Source of the DNA: CBDVBZ01 sp965372355
Lineage (GTDB): Bacteria > Krumholzibacteriota > Krumholzibacteriia > WVZY01
DNA length: 19,454 bases
Assembly (NCBI GenBank): GCA_965372355.1
Contig: CBDVBZ010000065.1
Coordinates: forward strand, 1 to 19,454
Direction: 5' to 3'
The position numbers were made by a program, and so were the translations under genes. Shown here one piece after another: positions 8,198-16,071 of the stretch. The first letter of the stretch is position 1, and each line of letters begins with the position of its first letter. The notes beneath the pieces are model-generated. The model was not told where the DNA came from, did not search any database, and saw only the letters and a program-made list of their open reading frames with translations.

Positions 8198-8232
8198 AAA
8201 AGGGCTCCTCTCATTTGGGAGGGGCCCTTTTT
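8198..8232 (+). terminator. Strong intrinsic terminator after the metalloprotease gene
   Basis: AAAAGGGCTCCTC (8198-8210) pairs with GAGGGGCCCTTTT (8219-8231): 13 bp with one G-T wobble, an 8-nt loop, and a run of Ts closing the stem. It is 50 nt past the stop codon at 8148. The A-run on the left makes it potentially bidirectional. It separates the metalloprotease and patatin transcripts. Confidence 0.9.
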
Positions 8233-8354
8233 GACGTGCGCCCGGCAGGGCGCGCCCACTTGGGCGTGGAAGTCCTCCGTGTCGCACGGGCGTTTCACTC
8301 GGCGCCTCATGAACTCTCTTGCAGAGGGCAACGGGGCCAAGTTACTCTCGCAGG

Positions 8355-10526
8355 ATGGTACGCAATCATTCCAGACGCGTGGTGTTGGGAGTTCTCGCGG
8401 TAGTGTTGTTCGTGACGCCCGCCGCCGCCCAGGAAGGCTCCAAAGTTGCTTTGGTGTTGAGTGGCGGATCGGCGCGCGGGTTTGCCCATATCGGTGTCCT
8501 CAAGGTTCTCGAAGAAGTCAATATGCCCATCGACTACATCGTGGGCGTGAGCATGGGTGGTTTGATCGGAGGGCTCTATGCGTGCGGGTACACACCGGCG
8601 GAGTTGGAATCGCTGGCCGTCAGTGTCGATTGGGTGAGCATCATCACTCAGGGCATCAGTCGCCGTACGGTAGCCATACAGCGCAAGCGCTGGGACCCTC
8701 GGTATCTGGCTACCATGGGGCTCGAAGGGTGGAAGGTGAAGCTCCCGTCCGGTCTACGATCGGGCCAGGAGTTGATGATGTTGTTCACGCGACTGACCCT
8801 CCCATACGAAAACGTCGAAGATCTCCCCATTCCCTATGCGTGTTTGTCCCAGGACCTGACGACGGGCGAGGCGGTTCTGCTCGATCACGGCAACCTCGTC
8901 GATGCGATGCGCGCCAGCATGGCGATCCCGTGGGTCTTCACACCGATTGAGATCGATGACCACCTCCTCACGGATGGCGGGACGGTCCGCAACATGCCGG
9001 CGCAGGACGCCGGCGAAATGGGCGCCGATATTGTGATCGGTGTTGATATCGGCCCGACGGCGTTGGGTAAGGAGGATCTCAAGACGATGTTCGCCGTTCT
9101 GCGGCAAACGGCGACGCTCAAGCTCCGAAAGGAGACAGAAGAACAGTACGGATACTGCGATGTCTTGCTTGTGCCGGATCTCGAGAACATCACTGTGGCC
9201 GATTTCGGCAAGGCCGGGGAGATCATCGAACTCGGTGAACAGGCGGCGAGGGAAATACTCCCCGAGCTCGAAGCGCTCGCAGACTCGCTGAACCAGCTCC
9301 ACGGCCCCCCGCAGAGGATCGCCCGCAAGACTGTGAACACCGCCAACGTCGAGGGAATGACGGTCACAGGGCTCGAACGCATGTCGGAACGTGTGATCAC
9401 CGCAGACATGGGGATCGACTTTCCGGCGACAGTCGAGGTCGACAAGATCGAAAAGGGCATCGGTCGCATCTATGGGTCGGGGTTTTTTGAACGTGTGGGC
9501 TACACGCTCGATGGATACCCGGACAGCACGACACTCGGCATATCGGTTGTCGAGAGCAGCAAAAACCAGTTCAGGGTGGGTCTTCGCTTTGACACCCGGA
9601 CGCAAGGCTCATTGCTTCTCAATGCGACGTTTCGCAATGTCCTCTTGCACGGGGCGATACTGGCCCTCGATGTCCGGCTCGCTTCGGATTACCAGTTCGA
9701 GGCGAGACACGCCCTCCACATCGGGTTCGTTCGCTCGCTGGGTTTTCAGACACGCCTCAACGCATCAAGGGCAACCATCGATATCTACGAGGACAAAAAC
9801 CAGGTGGCCACGTATCGGTCGAAATACATGTTTGGCCAGATCGTGCTGGGATCGATCTTCTCGAGCACCGTGGCCATTGTCGGTGGGATACGCGGCGAGT
9901 ACATCGAGAGTGACCCCTCGATTGGGAGCGCTGAGTTTCCGGTTATCACCGACAAACAGATGCCGATCACGGCGGGAGTCCTTGTCGATACGTGGGATCA
10001 GGCAATCTATCCGACGAGGGGTGTGCTCCTCGAGGTGGTGGCCGAGCGATCGTTTGCCGAGCTCGGAAACACCGGGGACTTCTCCCGCCTGTATCTCGAT
10101 TGGCGCTCGGTCATCCCGATCAGGCAGAGAGCCGGGCTCCTTCTCAGCGTCTACATCGGCACGTCGAGGGGCGAGCTGCCGTTTGTCTACAATTACGCCC
10201 TGGGTGGTGTCCACGCACCGTGGACGCTTCTCGGTCTGCCAAACTCGTTTATGGGGCTCAAACCTCAGCAGCGGATCGGGCCTCACACCCAGGCAGCGAT
10301 GCTGGGCATCCAGTACGAGATCGTTTCGCAGTTGTTTGGGCAGATTCGTTACAACGTGGGCAATACGTTCGAGGAAAGCAAAATCAAGATCGAGTCGGGC
10401 CGGTATATCAACGGCATCGGTCTGACGCTCGGCGTGCGGATCCTGACGGGCCGCGCCGAGGTCACGTTCTCGACAAGCGAAGTCGAGGATTTCCTCACGC
10501 ACATCACAGTCGGCAGTGCGTTCTGA
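8355..10526 (+). CDS. Patatin-like phospholipase fused to POTRA and outer-membrane barrel (type Vd autotransporter-like)
   Basis: I prefer the ATG at 8355 (723 residues) to the TTG at 8319, because it gives a compact signal peptide, MVRNHSRRVVLGVLAVVLF ending in AAAQ. No strong ribosome binding site is visible for either. The patatin domain (about residues 27-310) has the oxyanion-hole loop LSGGSARG, the nucleophile Ser66 in GVSMGG, and Asp207 in the DGG motif, so the Ser-Asp dyad is intact. A POTRA-like segment begins at about residue 331 (NVEGMTVTGL). A beta-barrel of the BamA/surface-antigen type fills about residues 405-723 and ends in a C-terminal Phe, as outer-membrane proteins usually do. 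The order and length match PlpD of Pseudomonas (type Vd). The role is expected to be lipid hydrolysis by a domain displayed at or released from the outer membrane. Confidence 0.9.
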   Translation: MVRNHSRRVVLGVLAVVLFVTPAAAQEGSKVALVLSGGSARGFAHIGVLKVLEEVNMPIDYIVGVSMGGLIGGLYACGYTPAELESLAVSVDWVSIITQGISRRTVAIQRKRWDPRYLATMGLEGWKVKLPSGLRSGQELMMLFTRLTLPYENVEDLPIPYACLSQDLTTGEAVLLDHGNLVDAMRASMAIPWVFTPIEIDDHLLTDGGTVRNMPAQDAGEMGADIVIGVDIGPTALGKEDLKTMFAVLRQTATLKLRKETEEQYGYCDVLLVPDLENITVADFGKAGEIIELGEQAAREILPELEALADSLNQLHGPPQRIARKTVNTANVEGMTVTGLERMSERVITADMGIDFPATVEVDKIEKGIGRIYGSGFFERVGYTLDGYPDSTTLGISVVESSKNQFRVGLRFDTRTQGSLLLNATFRNVLLHGAILALDVRLASDYQFEARHALHIGFVRSLGFQTRLNASRATIDIYEDKNQVATYRSKYMFGQIVLGSIFSSTVAIVGGIRGEYIESDPSIGSAEFPVITDKQMPITAGVLVDTWDQAIYPTRGVLLEVVAERSFAELGNTGDFSRLYLDWRSVIPIRQRAGLLLSVYIGTSRGELPFVYNYALGGVHAPWTLLGLPNSFMGLKPQQRIGPHTQAAMLGIQYEIVSQLFGQIRYNVGNTFEESKIKIESGRYINGIGLTLGVRILTGRAEVTFSTSEVEDFLTHITVGSAF

Positions 10527-10565
10527 TCGTGTGCGAGGCACGCGCCAGGGATGGAGTGCCGCAGC

Positions 10566-10922
10566 CTAGTCTCCCTCGTAAACACAGCCGCACGTGCACG
10601 TTTCCGCGATCTCGACTTTGCTGAGGGTCGGCAATCCGGGTTTGAGGCGCTGCCAGATCCATTTCGCCAACAACTCACTCGTCGGGTTCTCGAGCCCCTC
10701 GATCTCGTTCAGGTAATAGTGGTCGAGCTGCGCGAGAATGGGAGCGAAGACTCTTTTGATATCCGCGAAGTCGGTGACCCATCCCCGGTCGGGATCCGGT
10801 TCGCCCGTGACATAGATGCGGACGCGGAACGAGTGACCGTGCAGACGTGTGCACTTGTGATCGTCCGGTAGGTGCGGCAGCCTGTGCGCCGCCTCGAACG
10901 CGAACTCTTTCCAGATCTCCAT
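10566..10922 (-). CDS. queD: 6-carboxy-5,6,7,8-tetrahydropterin synthase
   Basis: A 118-residue protein closely resembling E. coli QueD over its whole length. It converts 7,8-dihydroneopterin triphosphate to 6-carboxytetrahydropterin, the second step to preQ0 and queuosine. Zinc ligands are His13 (EAAHRLP), His28 and His30 (LHGHSF). The catalytic Cys24 (HKCTRLHGH), the Asp67-His68 pair (LDHYYLN), Glu83 in ENPTSE and Glu107 in ETCTCGC are all in place. The start MEIWKEFAFEAAH is the natural one for the family, although there is no clear ribosome binding site. An ACCGG/CCGGT hairpin (10929-10941) lies where one would be expected. It is convergent with the patatin gene. No other queuosine gene is in the window, so it stands alone here. 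The promoter is at 11020-11048. Confidence 0.95.
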   Translation of the reverse strand: MEIWKEFAFEAAHRLPHLPDDHKCTRLHGHSFRVRIYVTGEPDPDRGWVTDFADIKRVFAPILAQLDHYYLNEIEGLENPTSELLAKWIWQRLKPGLPTLSKVEIAETCTCGCVYEGD

Positions 10923-10928
10923 CGTGGT

Positions 10929-10941
10929 ACCGGCTTCCGGT
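10929..10941 (-). promoter_or_regulatory. Short hairpin just upstream of queD start codon
   Basis: ACCGG and CCGGT form a perfect 5-bp stem with a 3-nt loop, ending 6 nt before the queD ATG, in the place of a ribosome binding site. It could limit initiation. It is short enough to be chance. Confidence 0.25.
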
Positions 10942-11019
10942 GTTCTTGTTCGTGCGTCTTGTTATTCACGTCAGGAGAACACACGAAGGTGACTTTGATT
11001 CGATCGATCGGCTGCCCGT

Positions 11020-11048
11020 AGTATACAGAGTCCCCCGGCGAACATCAA
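11020..11048 (-). promoter_or_regulatory. Candidate sigma70-type promoter for queD
   Basis: On the minus strand, TTGATG (11048-11043), exactly 17 nt, then TATACT (11025-11020). It lies between the glycyl radical enzyme stop and queD, giving a leader of about 90 nt. This is one of the better promoter matches in the window and implies that queD is transcribed separately from the radical-enzyme operon. I see no preQ1 riboswitch in the leader. Confidence 0.55.
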
Positions 11049-11063
11049 CCGCCGCGCCTGACG

Positions 11064-13424
11064 TCAGACCACCTGATGCTCCGTGCGCCGGATGATCTCG
11101 TCCTGGAGCTCTCTCCCGATATCGCAGAAATAGTCGCTGTAGCCCGCCACGCGGACGATGAGGTCGCGGTGTTCCTCGGGGTGCTCCTGGGCGCGCCGCA
11201 GCATATCGGCATCCACGACGTTGAACTGGACGTGGTGCCCGTCGAGCCGGAAATACGATCTGACGAGTTGGGCGAGTTTGTCGATGCCCTCTCCGCCCTC
11301 CAGTACACTCGGCATGAACTTCATGTTGAGCAGCGTTCCTCCCGTGCGCAGATGATCCATCTTTGACGCCGATTTGATCACCGCAGTCGGCCCGTTGCGG
11401 TCCGCACCCTGCACCGGCGAGATGCCTTCGGACACCGGTGTTCCCGCCTTTCTCCCATCGGCCGACGCCCCCAGGACCGACCCGAAGTAGATATGGCAGG
11501 TCGTCGGCAGCATGTCGATGTGGTATTCGCCGCCCTTGGTGTTGGGCCGGCCGTCGATCGAGGCGTGAAGGGCGTCGAAGACCCGCATCATGATCCCGTC
11601 GGCATCGTCATTGTCATTGCCGTAACGCGGCGTCTTGTTGACAAGTCTGAGACGCAGATCGTTCGCGTTGTCGAAATCGGCCGCCAGCGTGTCGAGCAGC
11701 CCGTCCATGGTTAGCGTCTCCTCTTCGAAGACATGTTTGCGAATCGCCGAGAGGCTGTCGGTAATCGTGCCGATACCGACACACTGGATGTAGTTGGTGT
11801 TGTATCGGGGTCCACCGTCGTTATAGTCCCTGGCGTTTTCGATGCAGTCGTCGATCAGGACGGAGAGAAACACGGCGGGGGAGTCGGCCGCGTACATTCG
11901 CTCGATAAACTGGTTGCCATTGATCTTGATATCGACGAAGTGACGGAGCTGCCGGCGGAACGCCTCGAACAACTCATCGAACGACTCGAACGCACGTGGG
12001 TCACCGGTTTCGATCCCGACTCGCTTGCCGCTTCCAGGGTCCACGCCGTTGTTCAGCGTGATCTCCAGGATCTTTGGCGTGTTGAGATAGCCGGTGAGAA
12101 TATAGGCTTCCTTGCCGAACGCGCCGGTCTCCACACAACCACTCGTTCCTCCCTCGCGGGCGTCCTCGATAGTCTTGCCGCAGCGCACCATCTGCTCGAT
12201 GACACCGTCGGCATTGAAGATCGACGGATAACCGTAGCCCTTGCGGATGACACGGCACGCCGCCTTGAGAAACCGATCCTCGTTCTTACGGCTGAGCTGG
12301 ATATTTCCCTGGGGCTGGAGCAGGTGTATGTCGTCCATCACCTCCAGCATCAGATACGAGAGTTCGTTTACACCGTCGCTCCCGTTGGGTAGAACGCCAC
12401 CCAGATTGATATTCGTGAAATCGTTGTAGGTGCTACTCTCCTCGGCCGTCACACCGACCTTTGGTGGTGCCGGGTGGTTGTTGAACTTGATCCAGAGACA
12501 CTCGAGAAGCTCCTTGGCGCCGTCTCGCGTCAGCGTCCCGTCCGCGATCTCGCGTTCGTAGAACGGCTGGAAATACCGGTCGAGATGCCCGGGGTTCATC
12601 GCATCCCACCCGTTGAGCTCGGTGATCGTGCCAAGGTGCATGAACCAGTACATCTGGAGTGCCTCCCAGAAGTTGTGGGGCGCATGTGCCGGTACCCGGC
12701 GGCAGTTCGATGCGATGGTTTCGAGTTCCTTCTTTCGCTCGGGGTCCGTCTCCGCGGCGGCTATCTGCTCCGTCCGCTCGGCGTGGCGCCCGGCGAAGAG
12801 GATCGCGGCGTCACAGGCGATGCCCATGGCGGTGAGTTGTTCGCGTTTAGCGGTGGCCTCGGGGTCCGATTCGAAATCGAGACGGGCGATGCGGTCGGCG
12901 ATATCTTCCATAAAATCCAGCAGACCCTTCTCGTAGAACTTGCCATCGAGTGTCGTATGCCCTGGGGCGCGTTGCTCCATGAACTCGGTAAAGATCCCCG
13001 CCTCGTAGACAGCTTTCCACTCGTCCGGGAGCCTCTCGAATATCCGGTCTCGCATCGTGCGTCCCCGCCAGAACGGAATGATCTCGTCACGGTAAAGGGC
13101 AAACGCGGCATCGCTCACCGCGTATCGTGTAACCGGACGCTCGTTGAGGGTGCGCAGATCTTCCTCGCTGTGGCATGTCAGTTCGGGATACGTCGATACG
13201 GCCTTGGGCGATGGTCCGCGTTCCCCGACGATGAGTTCGTCTTCACCGATGTAGACGGTCTTGTGGCGGCTCAGGTATTCGAACGCCTTCGCCCGCATGA
13301 CGGGGACCGAGAACCGGCCGATGTTCTCGCGATAGAAGTCGGTCATGAGCTTCGCCCGCTCCGTCGACAGCACGACGGGGGCGTCGTAGCTCTGTTGTCT
13401 CAGTCGATCTACACGATCATTCAC
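11064..13424 (-). CDS. Glycyl radical enzyme (Cys-x-Glu type, PFL-like family; substrate unassigned)
   Basis: I place the start at the GTG at 13424, which has GGAGG six bases upstream and lies just after the activase stop. The open frame running further upstream overlaps the activase gene and is not needed. The product is 786 residues, normal for the family. The PFL domain occupies roughly residues 10-630 and the glycyl radical domain the rest. The active-site thiyl Cys430 lies in TSGCVETGAFGKE, giving the Cys-Val-Glu arrangement of glycerol/diol dehydratase, choline lyase, hydroxyproline dehydratase and arylacetate decarboxylases, unlike the Cys-Cys of true pyruvate formate-lyase. The radical Gly761 is in RVAGYSDYF. 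The enzyme is oxygen-sensitive and needs the neighbouring activase. No microcompartment, ferredoxin-like small subunit or substrate-linked gene accompanies it, so I cannot name the reaction. Confidence 0.93.
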   Translation of the reverse strand: MNDRVDRLRQQSYDAPVVLSTERAKLMTDFYRENIGRFSVPVMRAKAFEYLSRHKTVYIGEDELIVGERGPSPKAVSTYPELTCHSEEDLRTLNERPVTRYAVSDAAFALYRDEIIPFWRGRTMRDRIFERLPDEWKAVYEAGIFTEFMEQRAPGHTTLDGKFYEKGLLDFMEDIADRIARLDFESDPEATAKREQLTAMGIACDAAILFAGRHAERTEQIAAAETDPERKKELETIASNCRRVPAHAPHNFWEALQMYWFMHLGTITELNGWDAMNPGHLDRYFQPFYEREIADGTLTRDGAKELLECLWIKFNNHPAPPKVGVTAEESSTYNDFTNINLGGVLPNGSDGVNELSYLMLEVMDDIHLLQPQGNIQLSRKNEDRFLKAACRVIRKGYGYPSIFNADGVIEQMVRCGKTIEDAREGGTSGCVETGAFGKEAYILTGYLNTPKILEITLNNGVDPGSGKRVGIETGDPRAFESFDELFEAFRRQLRHFVDIKINGNQFIERMYAADSPAVFLSVLIDDCIENARDYNDGGPRYNTNYIQCVGIGTITDSLSAIRKHVFEEETLTMDGLLDTLAADFDNANDLRLRLVNKTPRYGNDNDDADGIMMRVFDALHASIDGRPNTKGGEYHIDMLPTTCHIYFGSVLGASADGRKAGTPVSEGISPVQGADRNGPTAVIKSASKMDHLRTGGTLLNMKFMPSVLEGGEGIDKLAQLVRSYFRLDGHHVQFNVVDADMLRRAQEHPEEHRDLIVRVAGYSDYFCDIGRELQDEIIRRTEHQVV

Positions 13425-13465
13425 GTTCTTCCTCCGTTCGATGCGCCTCGCTAACATCGACGCAT

Positions 13466-14392
13466 TCACTGTTCCTTTGGCGTAGCATCCTGATAGTTCA
13501 CGTCCAGACCGTGACCGACCAGTTTCGACGCCGTCCTTGCCAGCGCTTCCTCGGACGGCGAGACGATATCTTCCGTCAGGCGTTTTTCGATACCAAAACG
13601 CGTGTACTTCTCCATCGCGGTTGGGTGGTAACGCAGTAGTGTGATTTTGGGCGGTCCCGTCAGTGTCGAAACAAACTTCCCGATCGCATCGAGGTTCTCC
13701 GCACTGTCCGTAATTGTCGGAATCACGGGAATACGAATGTGGATGTTGCTGCCCATCCTGGCGATCATCTTCACGTTGCGGAGTATCTGGTTGTTGTCCA
13801 CTCCGGTGTGACGGCGATGCTGGTCGGGGTCCATGAGCTTCAGGTCGAACAAAAACATATCCGTTCGTTCCGCAATAAAGCGCAGTGTGTCCCACGGCAC
13901 GAGACCACATGTGTCGACCACGCGGTGGATATCCCGGTCGCCACAACGATCGAGCAGCTCCCCAAGAAACTCGGCCTGGGCCAGCGGCTCACCTCCGGAA
14001 AACGTCACACCTCCCCCGGACTGGTCGTAAAACGGTGTGTCTTTTTCGATTTCCATCATCAGTTGTTCAACGGTTATCCCGCGGCCGACCATCTCGAAGG
14101 CTTCGGCCGGGCACACCTCGACGCACTTGCCGTTGAGATCGCAGCGCGCCATATCCCTGGCCACGCCATCGTCGACCAGCTTGAGGGCGTCTGTTGGGCA
14201 CACGTAGACGCACTCGCCACAGACGTCACAGAGATTCTGGCGATAGAAGAGCTCGGGTGTTGTGGATTGGCTCTCGGGGTTGTGACACCAACAGCAGGCG
14301 AGCGGGCACCCTTTGAAGAACACCGTGGTGCGGATCCCCGGTCCGTCGTGAATTGCAAAGCGCTTGATGTCGAAAATCGTGCCCGTAGTCAT
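13466..14392 (-). CDS. Glycyl radical enzyme activase (radical SAM)
   Basis: A 308-residue activating enzyme that uses S-adenosylmethionine and a [4Fe-4S] cluster to place the radical on the glycine of the partner enzyme. The radical SAM cysteines are Cys29, Cys33 and Cys36 (GCPLACCWCHNPE). A bacterial-ferredoxin-like insert follows: a full first motif CDVCGECVYVCP (Cys55, 58, 61, 65) and a second, CDLNGKCVEVCP, in which the expected second Cys is Asn87 (only Cys84, 90, 94 remain). GGGVTFSGGEP is the SAM-binding GGE motif. It is the first gene of a tight two-gene operon, with 41 bp to the GTG start of the radical enzyme. No good ribosome binding site is seen before the ATG, but no better internal start exists, because MTTGTIFDIKRFAIHDGPG is the normal family N-terminus. 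Confidence 0.95.
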   Translation of the reverse strand: MTTGTIFDIKRFAIHDGPGIRTTVFFKGCPLACCWCHNPESQSTTPELFYRQNLCDVCGECVYVCPTDALKLVDDGVARDMARCDLNGKCVEVCPAEAFEMVGRGITVEQLMMEIEKDTPFYDQSGGGVTFSGGEPLAQAEFLGELLDRCGDRDIHRVVDTCGLVPWDTLRFIAERTDMFLFDLKLMDPDQHRRHTGVDNNQILRNVKMIARMGSNIHIRIPVIPTITDSAENLDAIGKFVSTLTGPPKITLLRYHPTAMEKYTRFGIEKRLTEDIVSPSEEALARTASKLVGHGLDVNYQDATPKEQ

Positions 14393-14460
14393 GATATTAT
14401 TCTGCGAGCGTGCTGCGAGAAGGGCGATCCGCCTGGCGGCCGTGCTGGGTGAGGAGTCGT

Positions 14461-14574
14461 ATGTCTCTGAAGCCCGATACCTATCCGGAACGCATCTCGG
14501 TTACGCGCTGCGCTTTCTACTTTACCATGGTTTTCGGTGTTTGTCTTTTGCTACGGGCGTTGGTATTCGTATAG
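14461..14574 (+). CDS. Candidate small membrane protein (37 residues)
   Basis: An ORF too short for usual gene calling. GAGGAG lies four bases upstream of the ATG, a convincing ribosome binding site. The product begins MSLKPDTYPERISVTRC and is followed by a strongly hydrophobic stretch, CAFYFTMVFGVCLLLRALVFV, to the stop, consistent with one transmembrane helix with the N-terminus hydrophilic. It is divergent from the activase gene (68 bp between starts), and its 3' end overlaps the end of the convergent arylsulfotransferase gene by 24 bp. I recognise no family. The function is unknown. It may be a small membrane peptide or a chance ORF in otherwise non-coding DNA. Confidence 0.4.
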   Translation: MSLKPDTYPERISVTRCAFYFTMVFGVCLLLRALVFV

Positions 14575-16011
14575 CGAGCGTATGCGGCGGCCACGGTAGA
14601 ACGGCGTCGGCGAGCCCTCGATGGTGAGTTCACCCTCCCAAACGACGTTTCCCGCCGGATCCACTTCGGTCACCCGGGCGGCGCCGCCGAAACCAACAAC
14701 GGTGTTGCCACTGGCCAGCCGCTGGACGGACCCGACGCCCCGTGTGAAGATCGCCGGCGTGTGTCGAAACTCCCACACCTGCGTCGCCGTCATCGCAACC
14801 GTGTCGAGCGCGTATTCTACAGCGCGGCTCTCCTGCGGGTTATGGCGGTTGCCGTTGTCATAGAGCAGCAGGTTGCCGTTGTCTAGCATCACGGCGCTGT
14901 GCTGTGCGTTGAAATCCCCAAACGTGTCGTTTACGAATGTAAACTGGTTGTTGCGCCCACCGAGCCGCCAGATAAATTCACCGGTCTGAGAGTTGATCTT
15001 ATTGACCTCGCCAAGGTGCCGCCAACTGACGACGTAATGGCCGTCTTTATCTATGTCCAGGGAGTTGGGATGGTCGTAATCGATGAGGGCTCTCCTTCGC
15101 GCGGCCTGGGGCGGTTCGATCCAGTCGTCGATCGTGAAGTGATCCCAGGCATCCCACGTAAATTCGATGGAGCCATCGGGGCGAAGCCGCTGGATCTGGT
15201 GTCCCGCGATCTTTGCATCGACAAGACCGCCGTATGCGGTCATGTCGATCGTCTTATGATAGTAGCTAAACAGATGTGTGTTTCTGATCGTTTCGCCCGA
15301 GACGGTGACGGCAAGATCATGATTGTCCGTATAGAGGGGATGGGGTGCCTTGTGGCTGCCGACGATGTCGCCATCGGGTCTCAGTTCGACGTATTCTCCG
15401 TAATGTTCCGAGAACCCCGTCGTCCAACCGGTGAACGCGGCATAGTTGCCGTTCTCGAGCTGTCTGACATGCCGGCCGACCATGCCCTGGATATACCGGT
15501 ACCACCGGATCTGCCCCACGCCATCAAAAGCGACCATATAGCCTTTATCGGATACGGCCGTGATCGTGTAACCGTCGGTTGAGGTGCCGGTCGTGTTGAA
15601 CTGAACCGCTTTTAGCGAGTCGGGGATCTCTCCAGTTTTGAAATCGACCGGTGCAGAGGTCGTCGTACCGCCCGGGCCCGTGACCTCTACGCGGTGCGCG
15701 TACGCTGTCGTGTCAGCGAGCCCGAGCGGTACGATCCGGCCGGAACCGCCGCGCATCGTATAGTGCGGCGTTGCCATCTCGACACCGCCGGGGTCCGTGT
15801 ACAACACGCGGGCGATAGTGGCGTTCTGAACATCGAATGTCACCACCGTGGACAGGGAGTTGTGAGGGTTCGCGGTTACCACGACATTGGACACGCGGGG
15901 AGGGTCCGGGATGGGAGGCTGGGTGGGATCCTCTTCACAAGCCGAGAAGACGAGAGCGGTCGCGAGAATGGGGAATACAACTCGCAACGTTTTCAGAAGA
16001 TGTCGGAGCAT
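14551..16011 (-). CDS. Arylsulfotransferase (ASST)-family lipoprotein
   Basis: I take the ATG at 16011 (486 residues) rather than the upstream frame to 16134. The product then starts MLRHLLKTLRVVFPILATALVFSAC, a lipoprotein signal with the lipid-bearing Cys near residue 25, followed by a Pro-rich linker. Residues about 40-125 look like a small beta-sandwich. The rest is a beta-propeller of ASST type, with repeated blades such as GYMVAFDGVGQIRWY, DYDHPNSLDIDKDGHYVVSWRH, GEFIWRLGG and FNAQHSAVMLDNGNLLLYDNG. Candidate catalytic histidines are His231 (DNHDL), His314 (DYDHPNS) and His371 (AQHSAV). Family members move sulfate between phenols without PAPS. Many distant homologues have unknown activity, so the enzymatic role is uncertain. 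It is expected to be anchored to a membrane facing the periplasm or surface. Confidence 0.85.
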   Translation of the reverse strand: MLRHLLKTLRVVFPILATALVFSACEEDPTQPPIPDPPRVSNVVVTANPHNSLSTVVTFDVQNATIARVLYTDPGGVEMATPHYTMRGGSGRIVPLGLADTTAYAHRVEVTGPGGTTTSAPVDFKTGEIPDSLKAVQFNTTGTSTDGYTITAVSDKGYMVAFDGVGQIRWYRYIQGMVGRHVRQLENGNYAAFTGWTTGFSEHYGEYVELRPDGDIVGSHKAPHPLYTDNHDLAVTVSGETIRNTHLFSYYHKTIDMTAYGGLVDAKIAGHQIQRLRPDGSIEFTWDAWDHFTIDDWIEPPQAARRRALIDYDHPNSLDIDKDGHYVVSWRHLGEVNKINSQTGEFIWRLGGRNNQFTFVNDTFGDFNAQHSAVMLDNGNLLLYDNGNRHNPQESRAVEYALDTVAMTATQVWEFRHTPAIFTRGVGSVQRLASGNTVVGFGGAARVTEVDPAGNVVWEGELTIEGSPTPFYRGRRIRSLYEYQRP

Positions 16012-16021
16012 TGTCTTACTG

Positions 16022-16030
16022 ATTATACCA
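16022..16030 (-). promoter_or_regulatory. Perfect extended -10 box right before the ASST start
   Basis: On the minus strand TGGTATAAT (TGn plus a perfect TATAAT) ends 10 nt before the ATG at 16011. No matching -35 box is seen, as expected for extended -10 promoters. A start point about 7 nt downstream would leave a leader of only a few bases, and no ribosome binding site is present, so the message may be nearly leaderless. Confidence 0.5.
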
Positions 16031-16071
16031 TGAAACGATGATTCCGTGTGTTCTCTAACGCCGATTGAGCT

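Noticed and set aside
8171..8950. 259-residue plus-strand open frame starting before the patatin gene
   Set aside because: It runs through the intrinsic terminator and then through the patatin domain in the wrong frame, with no domain signature.
11058..11067. CTGACGTCAG palindrome at the stop codon of the glycyl radical enzyme gene
   Set aside because: It overlaps the coding end and has no T-run or loop, so it is neither a terminator nor a supported operator. A 10-bp palindrome is expected by chance in 19 kb.
12474..13454. 326-residue plus-strand open frame opposite the glycyl radical enzyme
   Set aside because: Shadow of the strongly supported minus-strand gene; no motif recognised.
13425..13946. 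N-terminal extension of the glycyl radical enzyme frame (about 170 extra residues)
   Set aside because: It lies over the 3' half of the activase gene in another frame, its composition is unlike the family, and GTG at 13424 has an ideal GGAGG site giving the normal family length.
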